Shown piece by piece: positions 55,584 to 64,000 of a DNA stretch of 64,000 nt. The position numbers and the translations under genes are program-made. The notes beneath the pieces were generated by a model, which was not told the origin of the DNA, made no database searches, and was given only the letters and a program-made list of their open reading frames with translations. The stretch comes from Snodgrassella sp. CFCC 13594 (GTDB lineage Bacteria > Pseudomonadota > Gammaproteobacteria > Burkholderiales > Neisseriaceae): assembly GCF_001590725.1 (NCBI RefSeq), contig NZ_LQXR01000001.1:186001-250000 (forward strand), given 5' to 3'. The stretch's first letter is position 1. Every line of letters starts with the position of its first letter.

Positions 55584-56177
55584 GATGTAGTGTGCTTTCA
55601 GGCTGCCTGAATAAAGTGTGTCATACCGCTGATCTAGGCTGCCTGACATACACAGGTAGCCAATCAAATATTATAACCGTTTCGTCAATATACTTAAATC
55701 AAGTGTGTGGATATGAATAAGCTTAGGATTGAATAGATACAGTGGCAATGTTAATGGTCCCTGTCCACCTACCTTAAAAAGGAGTATATTGAAATTAGAT
55801 TCCATATGGAATTTAATTTCAATATACGCTTTTACCATTTAATTTTTTTCGTGGTTTTACCTTTGTTGGTGATATGCCTATTGCATGGTGCAGCAGTCAT
55901 GATACTGACGTTAAGAACAGCATAAAATGAGATAGACGCTTGTTTCAATGTGCCTTCATGCGGTCTGTAGGAAGGCGAGTTGATGTCATTTTTACCGAGT
56001 CGTTGAATGCAAATTGACTATTTTTGATTTAAGGCATTAATTTAGACCCGAAACACTATAAGGCAGCGTTTAAAGGCAGTAAAATAGCTTTAATGAATGT
56101 TGCTGACATGCACCCATGCATGGTGTGTGAATGCGTGTCAGCAAGATAGTTTTTAACACCCAGTGAGAGGATAAACA
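55584..56177. other. Intergenic region upstream of uvrA and pntA
   Basis: This divergent gap holds an exact uptake sequence at 55600-55611, a one-mismatch copy at 55633-55644, and the 44-bp palindrome at 55784-55827. TTGACT at 56014-56019 may be a -35 element for pntA, but no good -10 follows. No gene seen. Confidence 0.6.
55784..55827. repeat. 44-bp near-perfect palindrome
   Basis: Two 22-base arms meet without a loop: 55784-55805 starts GTATATTGAAATTA and 55806-55827 ends AATTTCAATATAC. Only one position differs between the arms. The sequence is very AT-rich. It is not a uptake sequence or a Correia repeat. See findings. Confidence 0.85.
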
Positions 56178-57710
56178 ATGAAAATCGGTATTCCTCGCGA
56201 GTCTCTTTCCGGTGAAACCCGGGTTGCGGCTACGCCTAAAACCGTTGCTCAACTCATTAAGTTGGGCTACGAGGTGGTGGTGGAAAGCGGTGCCGGGAAA
56301 GCGGCCAGCTTGTCCGATGGCGCATATACTGATGCGGGCGCCACCATTGCTGATGCCGCAACAGTATGGGCTTGCCCTGCTATTTTTAAAGTCGATGCCC
56401 CAAGTGATGATGAAATTGCCAAAATGGCTGAAGGCACGATTTTAGTGAGCTTCATCATGCCCGCACAAAACAGTGATTTGGTGGCTAAGCTGCAAGCCCA
56501 AAAAATTACTGTGTTGGCCATGGACATGGTTCCACGCATTTCGCGCGCGCAAGCCATGGACGCCTTGTCTTCGATGGCCAATATCAGCGGCTATCGTGCG
56601 GTGATTGAGGCTGCAGAAAATTTTGGTCGCTTTTTTACGGGTCAAATTACAGCAGCCGGCAAAGTGCCACCGGCAGAAGTTATGGTGATTGGTGCGGGTG
56701 TAGCCGGTTTGGCTGCTATTGGTACGGCGCGGCAATTGGGCGCAGTAGTAAAGGCGTTTGATACACGACCAGAAGTGGCAGATCAGATTGAATCCATGGG
56801 TGGCCAATTCTTGAAATTGGATTACCAAGAAGACACCTCGGTAAGCACTGATGGCTATGCCAAAACCATGAGCAAAGCCTATATTGATGCTGAAATGAAA
56901 CTGTTTGCTGATCAAGCGAAACAAGTCGACATCATCATCACCACCGCGGCTATTCCTGGTAAACCTGCTCCCAAGCTGATCACCAAAGACATGGTTGACA
57001 GCATGAAAGAAGGTTCGGTTATCGTGGATTTGGCCGCTTTAACTGGTGGTAATTGTGAATACACAGTTCCGGGCGAGGTGTTTGAAACGCCTAATGGTGT
57101 GAAAATCATTGGGTATACGGATATGGCAAACCGTTTGGCAGGCCAGTCTTCACAGCTTTATGGCACTAATTTGGTGAATTTGGCCAAGCTTATGACGCCC
57201 AATAAAGATGGCAACATGGCTTTGGATTTTGAAGACGTGATCATTCGCAATATGAGCGTAACGCACAATGGCGAATCCATGTTTCCACCTCCACCCATTC
57301 AAGTGTCTGCTGCGCCCAAGGCCGCGCCGAAAGCTGAGCCTGTTGTGGCACCTGCACCCAAACCAACACCTGTTTGGAAAAAATTGGCTCCTGCTGTGAT
57401 TGGTGCACTTGCCATATTGTGGATAGGTGCTGTGGCACCAGAAGAGTTTTTGAATCACTTTATTGTGTTCGTGCTCTCTTGTGTGGTCGGCTATTACGTA
57501 GTGTGGAATGTGAGCCATTCTCTACATACACCGCTGATGTCAGTGACCAATGCCATTTCTGGCATCATCGTGGTGGGGGCTTTATTGCAAATCGGGCAAG
57601 GTCATGCTTTGGTTTCATGGTTGGCATTTTTTGCAATTGCCATTGTCAGCGTGAACATATTTGGCGGCTTTTATGTTACCCGCCGTATGCTCGATATGTT
57701 CCGTAAATAA
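56178..57710 (+). CDS. pntA: NAD(P) transhydrogenase subunit alpha
   Basis: PntA is the NAD(H)-binding and partly membrane subunit of the proton-translocating transhydrogenase, which makes NADPH from NADH. Domain I (about residues 1-370) starts [20 protein letters not shown] and has the NAD motif [26 protein letters not shown]. After an Ala/Pro/Lys linker, four hydrophobic segments (about 400-510) form the membrane part. The form is the single-chain alpha of E. coli (510 residues), not the split alpha1/alpha2. GAGAGGATAAAC precedes ATG. Confidence 0.96.
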   Translation: MKIGIPRESLSGETRVAATPKTVAQLIKLGYEVVVESGAGKAASLSDGAYTDAGATIADAATVWACPAIFKVDAPSDDEIAKMAEGTILVSFIMPAQNSDLVAKLQAQKITVLAMDMVPRISRAQAMDALSSMANISGYRAVIEAAENFGRFFTGQITAAGKVPPAEVMVIGAGVAGLAAIGTARQLGAVVKAFDTRPEVADQIESMGGQFLKLDYQEDTSVSTDGYAKTMSKAYIDAEMKLFADQAKQVDIIITTAAIPGKPAPKLITKDMVDSMKEGSVIVDLAALTGGNCEYTVPGEVFETPNGVKIIGYTDMANRLAGQSSQLYGTNLVNLAKLMTPNKDGNMALDFEDVIIRNMSVTHNGESMFPPPPIQVSAAPKAAPKAEPVVAPAPKPTPVWKKLAPAVIGALAILWIGAVAPEEFLNHFIVFVLSCVVGYYVVWNVSHSLHTPLMSVTNAISGIIVVGALLQIGQGHALVSWLAFFAIAIVSVNIFGGFYVTRRMLDMFRK

Positions 57711-57722
57711 GGGAGGTACGAC

Positions 57723-59102
57723 ATGTCTCATGGATTGGTTACTGCGGCATACATCGTTGCCGCCGTGCTGTTTATTTTAAGCTTGGGCGGTTTGTCACAG
57801 CAAGAAAGCGCCAAACGCGGTTGTTATTTGGGCATGCTGGGTATGTTGATTGCCTTGCTTGCTACTGTATTTGGTGACAAAGCTCAAGGTTTGGGCTGGG
57901 TGATTATTGCCATGGTTATCGGCGGTGCCATCGGTATTTATAAGGCCAAAAAAGTTGAAATGACAGAAATGCCGGAACTGATTGCGATGTTACACAGCTT
58001 TGTGGGTTTCGCCGCGGTTTTGGTGGGCTATAACAGCTTTATCGACCCAGCTGATGTGGCGCCAGATATGGAAACCATTCATTTGGTGGAAGTATTTTTG
58101 GGTGTATTTATCGGCGCGGTTACCTTCACTGGTTCTTTAGTGGCTTGGGGTAAACTCAATGGTAAGATCAAGAGTAGCCCGTTGATGCTGCCGCATCGCC
58201 ATTTACTTAATTTGGCCGCTTTGGTGGTGTGTTTCTTGTTGATGTTGTGGTTTGTGAGTGCTGAAGGTTCCATGCTGGCCTTGATTGTGATGACATTGAT
58301 TGCATTTGCCTTTGGTTATCACATGGTGGCTTCAATTGGTGGCGCTGATATGCCAGTGGTGATTTCCATGCTGAATTCTTATTCAGGGTGGGCCGCCGCC
58401 GCCGCAGGCTTCATGCTGGGTAATGACTTATTGATTGTAACTGGCGCGTTGGTGGGCTCTTCAGGCGCAATTCTGTCTTATATCATGTGTAAAGCCATGA
58501 ACCGAAAATTCTTGTCGGTGATTGGCGGTGGTTTTGGCCAGGCACCAAGTAAGAGTACGCAAGAACAACAGCCGGCTGGTGAAATTCATGAAATCAAAGC
58601 TGAGCAAGTAGCCGATATGCTCAAAAACGCCAGCTCCGTTATCATCACTCCGGGATATGGCATGGCTGTGGCCCATGCACAAGGCGTGGTGGCAGACATC
58701 ACCAGCAAACTGCGTGAAAAGGGCGTGGAAGTTCGCTTTGGTATTCACCCTGTTGCGGGTCGATTGCCTGGACACATGAATGTATTGCTGGCTGAAGCCA
58801 AAGTACCTTACGACATTGTGCTGGAAATGGATGAAATCAATGATGATTTCAAAGACACCGATGTGGTATTGGTGATTGGAGCCAATGATACAGTTAACCC
58901 GGCTGCAGCCACTGATCCTACTAGTCCGATTGCAGGGATGCCTGTGCTGCATGTTTGGGAAGCGCATAACGTGATTGTATTCAAGCGCTCCATGCATGCA
59001 GGCTATGCAGGGGTGGATAATCCATTATTCTATAAAGACAATACACAAATGTGTTTTGGAGACGCTAAGGCCACATTGGAAGAAGTGGATAAAAACATTT
59101 AA
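57723..59102 (+). CDS. pntB: NAD(P) transhydrogenase subunit beta
   Basis: PntB forms most of the proton channel and binds NADP(H). Nine or so hydrophobic segments fill residues 1-270, and the C-terminal domain III has the NADP motif [54 protein letters not shown]. It follows pntA by 12 bases with a strong ribosome-binding site (AAGGGAGGTACGAC). 459 residues. Confidence 0.97.
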   Translation: MSHGLVTAAYIVAAVLFILSLGGLSQQESAKRGCYLGMLGMLIALLATVFGDKAQGLGWVIIAMVIGGAIGIYKAKKVEMTEMPELIAMLHSFVGFAAVLVGYNSFIDPADVAPDMETIHLVEVFLGVFIGAVTFTGSLVAWGKLNGKIKSSPLMLPHRHLLNLAALVVCFLLMLWFVSAEGSMLALIVMTLIAFAFGYHMVASIGGADMPVVISMLNSYSGWAAAAAGFMLGNDLLIVTGALVGSSGAILSYIMCKAMNRKFLSVIGGGFGQAPSKSTQEQQPAGEIHEIKAEQVADMLKNASSVIITPGYGMAVAHAQGVVADITSKLREKGVEVRFGIHPVAGRLPGHMNVLLAEAKVPYDIVLEMDEINDDFKDTDVVLVIGANDTVNPAAATDPTSPIAGMPVLHVWEAHNVIVFKRSMHAGYAGVDNPLFYKDNTQMCFGDAKATLEEVDKNI

Positions 59103-59122
59103 TTTCATTAGCCTAGATGGTG

Positions 59123-59148
59123 AAGCCGCGCAATTGCGCGGCTTTTTT
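59123..59148 (+). terminator. Rho-independent terminator after pntB
   Basis: AAGCCGCG and CGCGGCTT form the stem of a palindrome followed by a T run. Confidence 0.95.
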
Positions 59149-59342
59149 ATGCGGGTATGGGAGTGCAATAATCATGCCGATAAAAAATGGTTGTATTAAA
59201 TAGGCATGATTAATTCATTGCCTGGGTAGGATGCACAGCTGCAGGCTACGGCCATTGATTTGGCCGATACGATAATGTGCCCAACAACGGAGTCATGCAA
59301 AAGAATCAAAATCAGCCTTCAGGCAGTCATTCGGTCAGGGTT

Positions 59343-62039
59343 TTATTCTTCTTTGGGTGTTTCTCCAAAAACCTGTGTCCATAATGTTTTCACCACGTGG
59401 TAGTAGCCAAGCAGTGTTTCATTGACTTCGGCATGTGTGGCGTCACGAAGGCGAGTATTGTGCTGCTGTTGACGATAATAGCGATAAGCCGTGCGACTGG
59501 CTTCAGCCAAGGTTTCATCAATTAAATCTAAGTCCGCCGCGATGCTCAGCAGAGCAATATTGCCATAATTTTGCAGCAACTGAGGATATTGATGGGCATG
59601 TGCCAAGATCAGATATTGCACGATGAATTCCACATCCACGACACCTCCACGCGCATATTTAACATTGCGGATTTCCGGCGGATGCGTGGGGAACATTTTT
59701 TCACGCATGCCGATGATGTCAGTTTTTAAAGTGGACGGGTCGCGTGGGCGACTGAGCATGTCATCACGAACGGCATTAAAGCGCTCGCCAGTTTGTTCAT
59801 CTCCAGCGATAAAGCGAGCCCGTGTTAACGCCTGGTGTTCCCATGTCCACGCATTTTCGCGCTCATAGCGATCAAACGCATTGATGTGGGTGGCTGCAAA
59901 ACCTGAGTCTCCATTTGGGCGTAAACGCAAATCCACTTCATATAAGGTGCCGGCTCCAGTGGGAACAGTTAGCCATGAGGTGATGCGGCGGGCCAGTCGG
60001 GCATAGGTATCGGCAGCGTCAGGGTGATCATCATTGTAGAGGTAAACCAGATCCAAATCAGAGGTATAGCCCAATTCTTTGCCACCCAACTTACCATAGC
60101 CCATGACGGCAAAATGAGGCGTGTTGGTGTGGCGTTTGTGTAAATCTGCCCATGCGCGTGGCAATACTTGCTGCACAATCAAATCAGCCAGTGCGGAAAG
60201 CTGATCGGACAATGCCTCTATGGTCCATAAACCGGCTAAATCCTGAACCGCCAAACGGAATGTTTGCGCATGCTGAAAACGGCGTAATACATCCATTTGG
60301 GCTTCTACATCGCCACGGCAATCATCCAATAAACGGGCCAATTCGGTTTGGCGTGCATGCCAATCTGTGTCGATTTCCAGTAGCTGGGCACTCAATAGTT
60401 CATCCAAAAGCACCGGATGGTGACGCAAATAGGTGGACACCCAATTGCTCTGGCTCATGAGGGTTGCCAACTGTCCCAACGCTTCTGGGTGCTCTTGCAA
60501 AAAAGCCAAATAAGCGCTGCGGCGGCCAATGGCTTCCAGAAAATCGAGCAAACGCATGAGTGTTGGATTGGGGTTGGCACAGCCAGCTGCAACGGTGAGT
60601 AATTGTGGAACCAGATCGTCAAATCGTTGCTTAGCTGAAGCAGATAATTGCCGATATTGACTGCCGTGATGGATGGCTCGCAGCCTTTGCAGCGCGTCTC
60701 GGCCTTGGAAGCCGTGTTGCTGCAATAAGGCCATACGTTCGTCGTCATCGGTATTGCTTTGCCAGATGCGGTTTAACTCAGGGTCGGCTGGCTTGGATTT
60801 GTCTTCTGGGTTCGTGAGAATGTCGTTGAATATGCTATTAACAGCTTGTCGCTGCACATGTAGGCTGCCTGAAAAAGCAGCATAGTCTGCAAACCCCATG
60901 CTTTGCGCCAGTAAAGCCTGTTGCTCAGGGTGTTCGGGCAACATTTGTGTCTGCTGGTCATCCCAATATTGAAGCCGGTGTTCGGTATCGCGCAGGAAGC
61001 GGTAAGCCGAGAGTAGCGTTTCTACCGTTTCGGGTTCCAACATATCCAAGCGCGCCAATTGTCGCAGGGTTTCCTGAGTACCTTTGCATTGCAAGGCACG
61101 CACTTGACCGCCTCGAATCAATTGGAACACTTGGGCAATAAACTCCACTTCGCGAATACCGCCTGCACCCAGTTTGACATTGTCGGCCATGCCTTTGCGC
61201 AAGACTTCTTGGCGGATTTGCTTGTGTAAACTGCGCATCGCGTCATAAGCATTAAAATCGAGGTATTTGCGGAACACAAACGGCCGAACCAAGGCACTGA
61301 TGCCGTTGTCGTGAGGCGTGACCACGCGTCCTTTAATCCAAGCATAGCGCTCCCATTCCCGGCCTTGTGTAACCAAATATTGCTCCAAGGCGGTTTCGTT
61401 GATGACCAATGGGCCGGAATCACCATCTGGGCGAAGGCGCATATCGACGCGGAATACTTGTCCATCTCCAGAGAGATCGTTGAGCAAGGCAATGATTTTT
61501 TGGCCTACTTTGGTGAAAAATTCCTGATTGCTTTTTTCGCGTTTGCCATTGGTGTTGCCAGACTCTGGAAAAATAAAAATGAGATCAATGTCAGACGAAA
61601 CATTCAGTTCGTATCCACCCATTTTGCCCATAGCCACCACGCTGAGGCGCTGTGTTGCCTGGCTTAAATGGCCGATGGGTTCGCCATAAAGTCCCGCATA
61701 ATAATGATGCGAAAATTGCTCCGCCATATTGATGGCAAAATCTGCCAGTCTTGTGATAGTGCCTGTGACTTCGTCTAAATCGCTGATTCGGGCCAAATCA
61801 CGGATGATGATATGGGCCATTACGTAACGGCGCAATAAACGCAGCTGTCGGGCTAATTCAGTTTCATTACCGGTTACTTGGAGTGCCGTCCAATCAGTAA
61901 ACGCTGCAAAATCTTCTGATGTTAGTGGGCGCGTTAGCAGTGGCAACAAGATACTGGGCTGGAGCATTCCATTATCCAGATGACGGCTCAGGTATTGAGA
62001 GTAGGGCCGCGCGCTGGCGATCATTTGTTCGGGTGTCAT
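59343..62039 (-). CDS. glnE: Glutamine synthetase adenylyltransferase/deadenylase
   Basis: GlnE adds and removes AMP on glutamine synthetase in response to PII. The protein of 898 residues has two nucleotidyltransferase domains. The N-terminal one has MGKMGGYELNVSSDIDLIFIFPESG (about residues 137-161) and the C-terminal one has MGYGKLGGKELGYTSDLDLVYLYND (about 648-672); both have the GG..L..SDxDL catalytic pattern. The linked GlnD-like helical regions are present. Start 62039 (MTPEQMIAS) has no strong ribosome-binding site; TTG 62057 is an alternative. An exact uptake sequence lies inside at 60862. Confidence 0.96.
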   Translation of the reverse strand: MTPEQMIASARPYSQYLSRHLDNGMLQPSILLPLLTRPLTSEDFAAFTDWTALQVTGNETELARQLRLLRRYVMAHIIIRDLARISDLDEVTGTITRLADFAINMAEQFSHHYYAGLYGEPIGHLSQATQRLSVVAMGKMGGYELNVSSDIDLIFIFPESGNTNGKREKSNQEFFTKVGQKIIALLNDLSGDGQVFRVDMRLRPDGDSGPLVINETALEQYLVTQGREWERYAWIKGRVVTPHDNGISALVRPFVFRKYLDFNAYDAMRSLHKQIRQEVLRKGMADNVKLGAGGIREVEFIAQVFQLIRGGQVRALQCKGTQETLRQLARLDMLEPETVETLLSAYRFLRDTEHRLQYWDDQQTQMLPEHPEQQALLAQSMGFADYAAFSGSLHVQRQAVNSIFNDILTNPEDKSKPADPELNRIWQSNTDDDERMALLQQHGFQGRDALQRLRAIHHGSQYRQLSASAKQRFDDLVPQLLTVAAGCANPNPTLMRLLDFLEAIGRRSAYLAFLQEHPEALGQLATLMSQSNWVSTYLRHHPVLLDELLSAQLLEIDTDWHARQTELARLLDDCRGDVEAQMDVLRRFQHAQTFRLAVQDLAGLWTIEALSDQLSALADLIVQQVLPRAWADLHKRHTNTPHFAVMGYGKLGGKELGYTSDLDLVYLYNDDHPDAADTYARLARRITSWLTVPTGAGTLYEVDLRLRPNGDSGFAATHINAFDRYERENAWTWEHQALTRARFIAGDEQTGERFNAVRDDMLSRPRDPSTLKTDIIGMREKMFPTHPPEIRNVKYARGGVVDVEFIVQYLILAHAHQYPQLLQNYGNIALLSIAADLDLIDETLAEASRTAYRYYRQQQHNTRLRDATHAEVNETLLGYYHVVKTLWTQVFGETPKEE

Positions 62040-62438
62040 GATAGGAGAAATCAGCAAATAATGGGTTCATCATACCGTTCAGCTGTATTGCTGAATAGGT
62101 TCAAGCTGCCGAAAGCCATTAGAACCAAATTCAGGAAGTCGATGTATTGATGGTTTCTTGATTGAACAAAATGAGATGGGAAATAAATTATTTTCTGATG
62201 AGGTATTTTGACCAACAGATTTTTTCTGCTGAAGTTGTACTTTGTCGACGCTGCATGACGTTGATTCGCTATATGGACCGCAAGAGTGACCGCGAAGCTG
62301 CATGTGATCAGTTATCACGATGTGGGCGGTATGATTGTCATTGAGTTTCTGGACAGGCTACTTAGGCTGCCTGAAAATAACAAACCCGCATGATGCGGGT
62401 TTGTTGATTTATGGACTCAATATTCGGTGTCGAACGGC
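62040..62438. other. Intergenic gap between glnE and slyD
   Basis: This gap holds an exact uptake sequence at 62364-62375 and a terminator at 62379-62405. No gene with a convincing start is seen. Confidence 0.6.
62379..62405 (-). terminator. Terminator after slyD
   Basis: AACAAACCCGCA and TGCGGGTTTGTT form a perfect 12-bp stem with a three-base loop, followed on the minus strand by a T-rich stretch. Confidence 0.92.
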
Positions 62439-62918
62439 TCAATGATGGTGACCATGTTCACCGTGAACGTGGCCGTGTGCCAGCTCTTCTTGAGTCGCTG
62501 CGCGCACGTCATCTACGGTGGCTTTGAAGCGCAAGCGCATGCCTGCCAAGGGGTGATTGCCGTCCACAACGGCTTTGCCATCAGCCACATCAGTGATGCG
62601 GTAAATGATGACATCGCCAGTTTCAGGGTCGTCTGCTTCAAACATCATACCCACTTCGACTTCTACCGGAAACACGTCTAAAGGCTCGATACGAATCATT
62701 TCTGGATCTTGTTCGCCAAAGGCATCGTCTGGTGTCAAGGTGACCTCCACCACGTCGCCTTTTGCTTTGCCCTGCAATGCTTCCTCAACTAACGGAAAAA
62801 TACCATCATAGCCGCCATGTAAATAGGCAATGGGCTCTTCGGTTTTGTCGATTAGCTGGTTGTTGGCGTCGTACATTTCATAATGCAGCGTTACGACGCT
62901 GTTTTTATCAATATTCAT
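62439..62918 (-). CDS. slyD: FKBP-type peptidyl-prolyl isomerase SlyD
   Basis: SlyD is a prolyl isomerase and chaperone that also binds nickel and other metals. The 159-residue protein has the FKBP core (VTLHYEMYDANNQLIDKTEEPIAYLHGGYDGIFPLVEEALQG) split by an insert-in-flap domain, then HPLAGMRLRFKATVDDVRAAT. The tail is short and His-rich (HGHVHGEHGHHH), a metal-binding form shorter than in E. coli. Confidence 0.95.
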   Translation of the reverse strand: MNIDKNSVVTLHYEMYDANNQLIDKTEEPIAYLHGGYDGIFPLVEEALQGKAKGDVVEVTLTPDDAFGEQDPEMIRIEPLDVFPVEVEVGMMFEADDPETGDVIIYRITDVADGKAVVDGNHPLAGMRLRFKATVDDVRAATQEELAHGHVHGEHGHHH

Positions 62919-63083
62919 GGGGATGTCAAACCTTTCAGGTAAAGTATCAATGCGGCATAGATGGCCATGGCTTCAGTGTAACATGGGAAGGGCGCAGCGT
63001 GTGTTTCAGGCAGCCTGTTGGTCTTGCTGTGGCGTAGAAAGACAGCGTACAATTTAAACAATTTTGCATGGATTTTGCCACTC

Positions 63084-63752
63084 GTGAACCAGCTTATTTT
63101 TGATTTTGCCGACCACAGCTATCCCCGTTTTGAGAAATTTTTGGGGCAAGCCAATGGCGCCTTGTTGCAGGTATTGCAAAGTCAGAGTGAGCCTTTTGTG
63201 TTGGTGTGGGGTGAAGAAGGCTGTGGCAAAAGTCATTTACTTAAAGCTTGGGTTGCACAAGCGCAACTGCAAAGTAAAGCAGCGGAATACGTGGATGCAC
63301 GCCGGGAAAATTTAGGTGATTGGCTTTGGGAGCAGGATTTTGTGGCGGTTGACCAAATTGAATGCCTCAATGAATGTGAGCAGCAGCAATTGTTTGCTTT
63401 ATTTAATCATTTCCGCAACCGAAATCGTGGGCACTTGCTGCTCAGCAGTACGCTTCCTCCAACGCGGCTGATGCTGCGTGAGGATTTGCGTACCCGATTG
63501 GCTTATTGCTTGGTGTATGAAATCAAGCCGCTGAGTGATGAAGAAAAAGTTGCCGCGCTCATGGGTATGGCTGAGGCGCGTCAAATTCCGGTAGATGAAG
63601 AAGTATTCCATTATCTGCTCAGCCATTGGCGCCGAGACCTGGACAGTTTGCTGCTGATGCTCAATATTTTAAACGATTATTCTTTGGCACAAGGTCGACG
63701 CATTACTTTGCCTTTGCTGCGTAATTTACTCAAACAACAGGAATTTGCATGA
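63084..63752 (+). CDS. hda: DnaA-inactivating protein Hda
   Basis: Hda, with the DNA clamp, triggers ATP hydrolysis by DnaA so that replication starts only once. The protein of 222 residues is AAA+-like: Walker A GEEGCGKSHLL (about residues 43-53), Walker B-like FVAVDQIECL and the sensor-region RTRLAYCLVYEIKPLSDEEKVAAL. The N-terminal clamp-binding sequence is QLIFDF (residues 3-8), which fixes the start near GTG 63084; TTG 63075 is an alternative. The stop overlaps the next gene (ATGA). Confidence 0.9.
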   Translation: MNQLIFDFADHSYPRFEKFLGQANGALLQVLQSQSEPFVLVWGEEGCGKSHLLKAWVAQAQLQSKAAEYVDARRENLGDWLWEQDFVAVDQIECLNECEQQQLFALFNHFRNRNRGHLLLSSTLPPTRLMLREDLRTRLAYCLVYEIKPLSDEEKVAALMGMAEARQIPVDEEVFHYLLSHWRRDLDSLLLMLNILNDYSLAQGRRITLPLLRNLLKQQEFA

Positions 63753-64000
63753 ATTTGGCCATTTTTGACCTCGATAACACCTTAATTAACTGCGATTCAG
63801 ACAATGAATGGCCGAAATATCTGATGCAAAAAGGTGTGGTTGACAAAGCATTTGTTGACATGAAAAACGACAAATTTTATCAAGATTACTTAAATGGCTG
63901 CCTGAATATTGATGAATTTTTGGCTTTTCAATTGGCGCCTTTAAGCCAATTTGACCGTCATGAACTCAATCAGATGCATGCCGAGTTTATGCGAGAGTAT
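63749..64000 (+). CDS. HAD-family phosphatase (SerB-like), partial
   Basis: The first 84 residues of a HAD-IB phosphatase. Motif I is FDLDNTLI (residues 6-13, nucleophile Asp 7) and the sequence WPKYLMQKGVV is typical of the neisserial phosphoserine-phosphatase-like family. It overlaps hda by four bases and continues beyond the window. A one-mismatch uptake sequence lies inside. Confidence 0.85.
   Translation, partial: MNLAIFDLDNTLINCDSDNEWPKYLMQKGVVDKAFVDMKNDKFYQDYLNGCLNIDEFLAFQLAPLSQFDRHELNQMHAEFMREY

Larger units (their letters stand above)
843..63015. repeat. DNA uptake sequence AGGCTGCCTGAA, 20 exact copies
   Basis: Exact 12-mers start at 843, 1902, 3400, 4382, 9697, 15312, 20942, 24222, 25264, 32788, 36083, 40963, 42038, 44950, 46475, 50952, 55600, 60862, 62364 and 63004, on either strand, with many one-mismatch copies. 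Some are in genes (ftsK, trmJ, folC, glnE, copy 2 znuA), others between. In Neisseriaceae this dialect is linked to natural transformation by ComP. Coordinates cover the span of the set, not a single repeat. Confidence 0.92.

Noticed and set aside
62162..62344. 60-codon frame upstream of glnE
   Set aside because: No ribosome-binding site or recognisable motif; it lies in the gap that must hold the glnE promoter.
843..63015. Regularly recurring 12-base repeats as a possible CRISPR or regulatory repeat array
   Set aside because: Spacing is irregular, both strands are used and the sequence is a known type of DNA uptake sequence.

Overview
This window comes from the chromosome of a member of the Neisseriaceae (Betaproteobacteria) that is not a classical Neisseria. 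Three things support this. Twenty exact copies of the 12-mer AGGCTGCCTGAA (either strand) are scattered through it; this is a DNA uptake sequence in the dialect first described from Simonsiella, not the GCCGTCTGAA core of the meningococcus. Several gene blocks keep Neisseria order: TPR protein-lolB-ispE-tRNA-Gln-prs-rplY, folC-SPOR protein-cvpA-purF, and tig-clpP. FtsK is of the single-membrane-segment type known in Neisseria. Base composition is even and there is no prophage, insertion sequence, CRISPR array or rRNA. The content is almost entirely housekeeping.

Layout. 1-9.6 kb: part of a flavin/2Fe-2S reductase, an amino-acid-binding lipoprotein, panC, ftsK, molybdenum cofactor genes mog and moaC (divergent), and mutM with an acyltransferase. 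9.7-15.1 kb: TPR protein, lolB, ispE, two tRNA-Gln genes, prs, rplY. 15.5-20 kb: M14 carboxypeptidase, proA, htpX, DUF4186 protein. 20.1-26.1 kb: a zinc island with znuC-znuB-znuA on the minus strand and, divergently, a COG0523 GTPase, a DUF4198 protein and a second znuA; two Zur-box-like sites lie between them. 26.2-36.8 kb: mnmC-like oxidase, AsmA protein, purine nucleoside phosphorylase, copper chaperone, suhB, trmJ, a DUF1853 protein, tig and clpP. 36.9-41 kb: a five-gene ferrous iron uptake operon (P19-like protein, cupredoxin, EfeU, M75 EfeO, DyP-type EfeB) behind a Fur-like box. 41-46 kb: an AT-rich gap holding a sigma-54 promoter and terminator, then rnhA, an FAD oxidase, small proteins and folC. 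46.6-52.7 kb: SPOR protein, cvpA, purF and a three-gene ABC importer of the TrpXYZ type. 52.8-64 kb: uvrA, pntAB, glnE, slyD, hda and the start of a HAD phosphatase.

The most important caution for a reader is that seven otherwise intact genes (panC, ftsK twice, the TPR gene, proA, a YgfX-like gene, cvpA, uvrA) are interrupted by frameshifts. Each is repaired by adding back one base, and in every case a C in a short C run on the coding strand works. This looks like a systematic sequencing or consensus error rather than real gene decay. They are annotated as single genes over their restored span.

The most interesting biology is: near-identical internal segments in the two ZnuA paralogues (gene conversion); the Zur-controlled divergent zinc island; an isolated, near-consensus sigma-54 promoter followed about 60-90 bases later by a strong terminator with no gene between (candidate small RNA); and a 44-bp near-perfect palindrome upstream of pntA.
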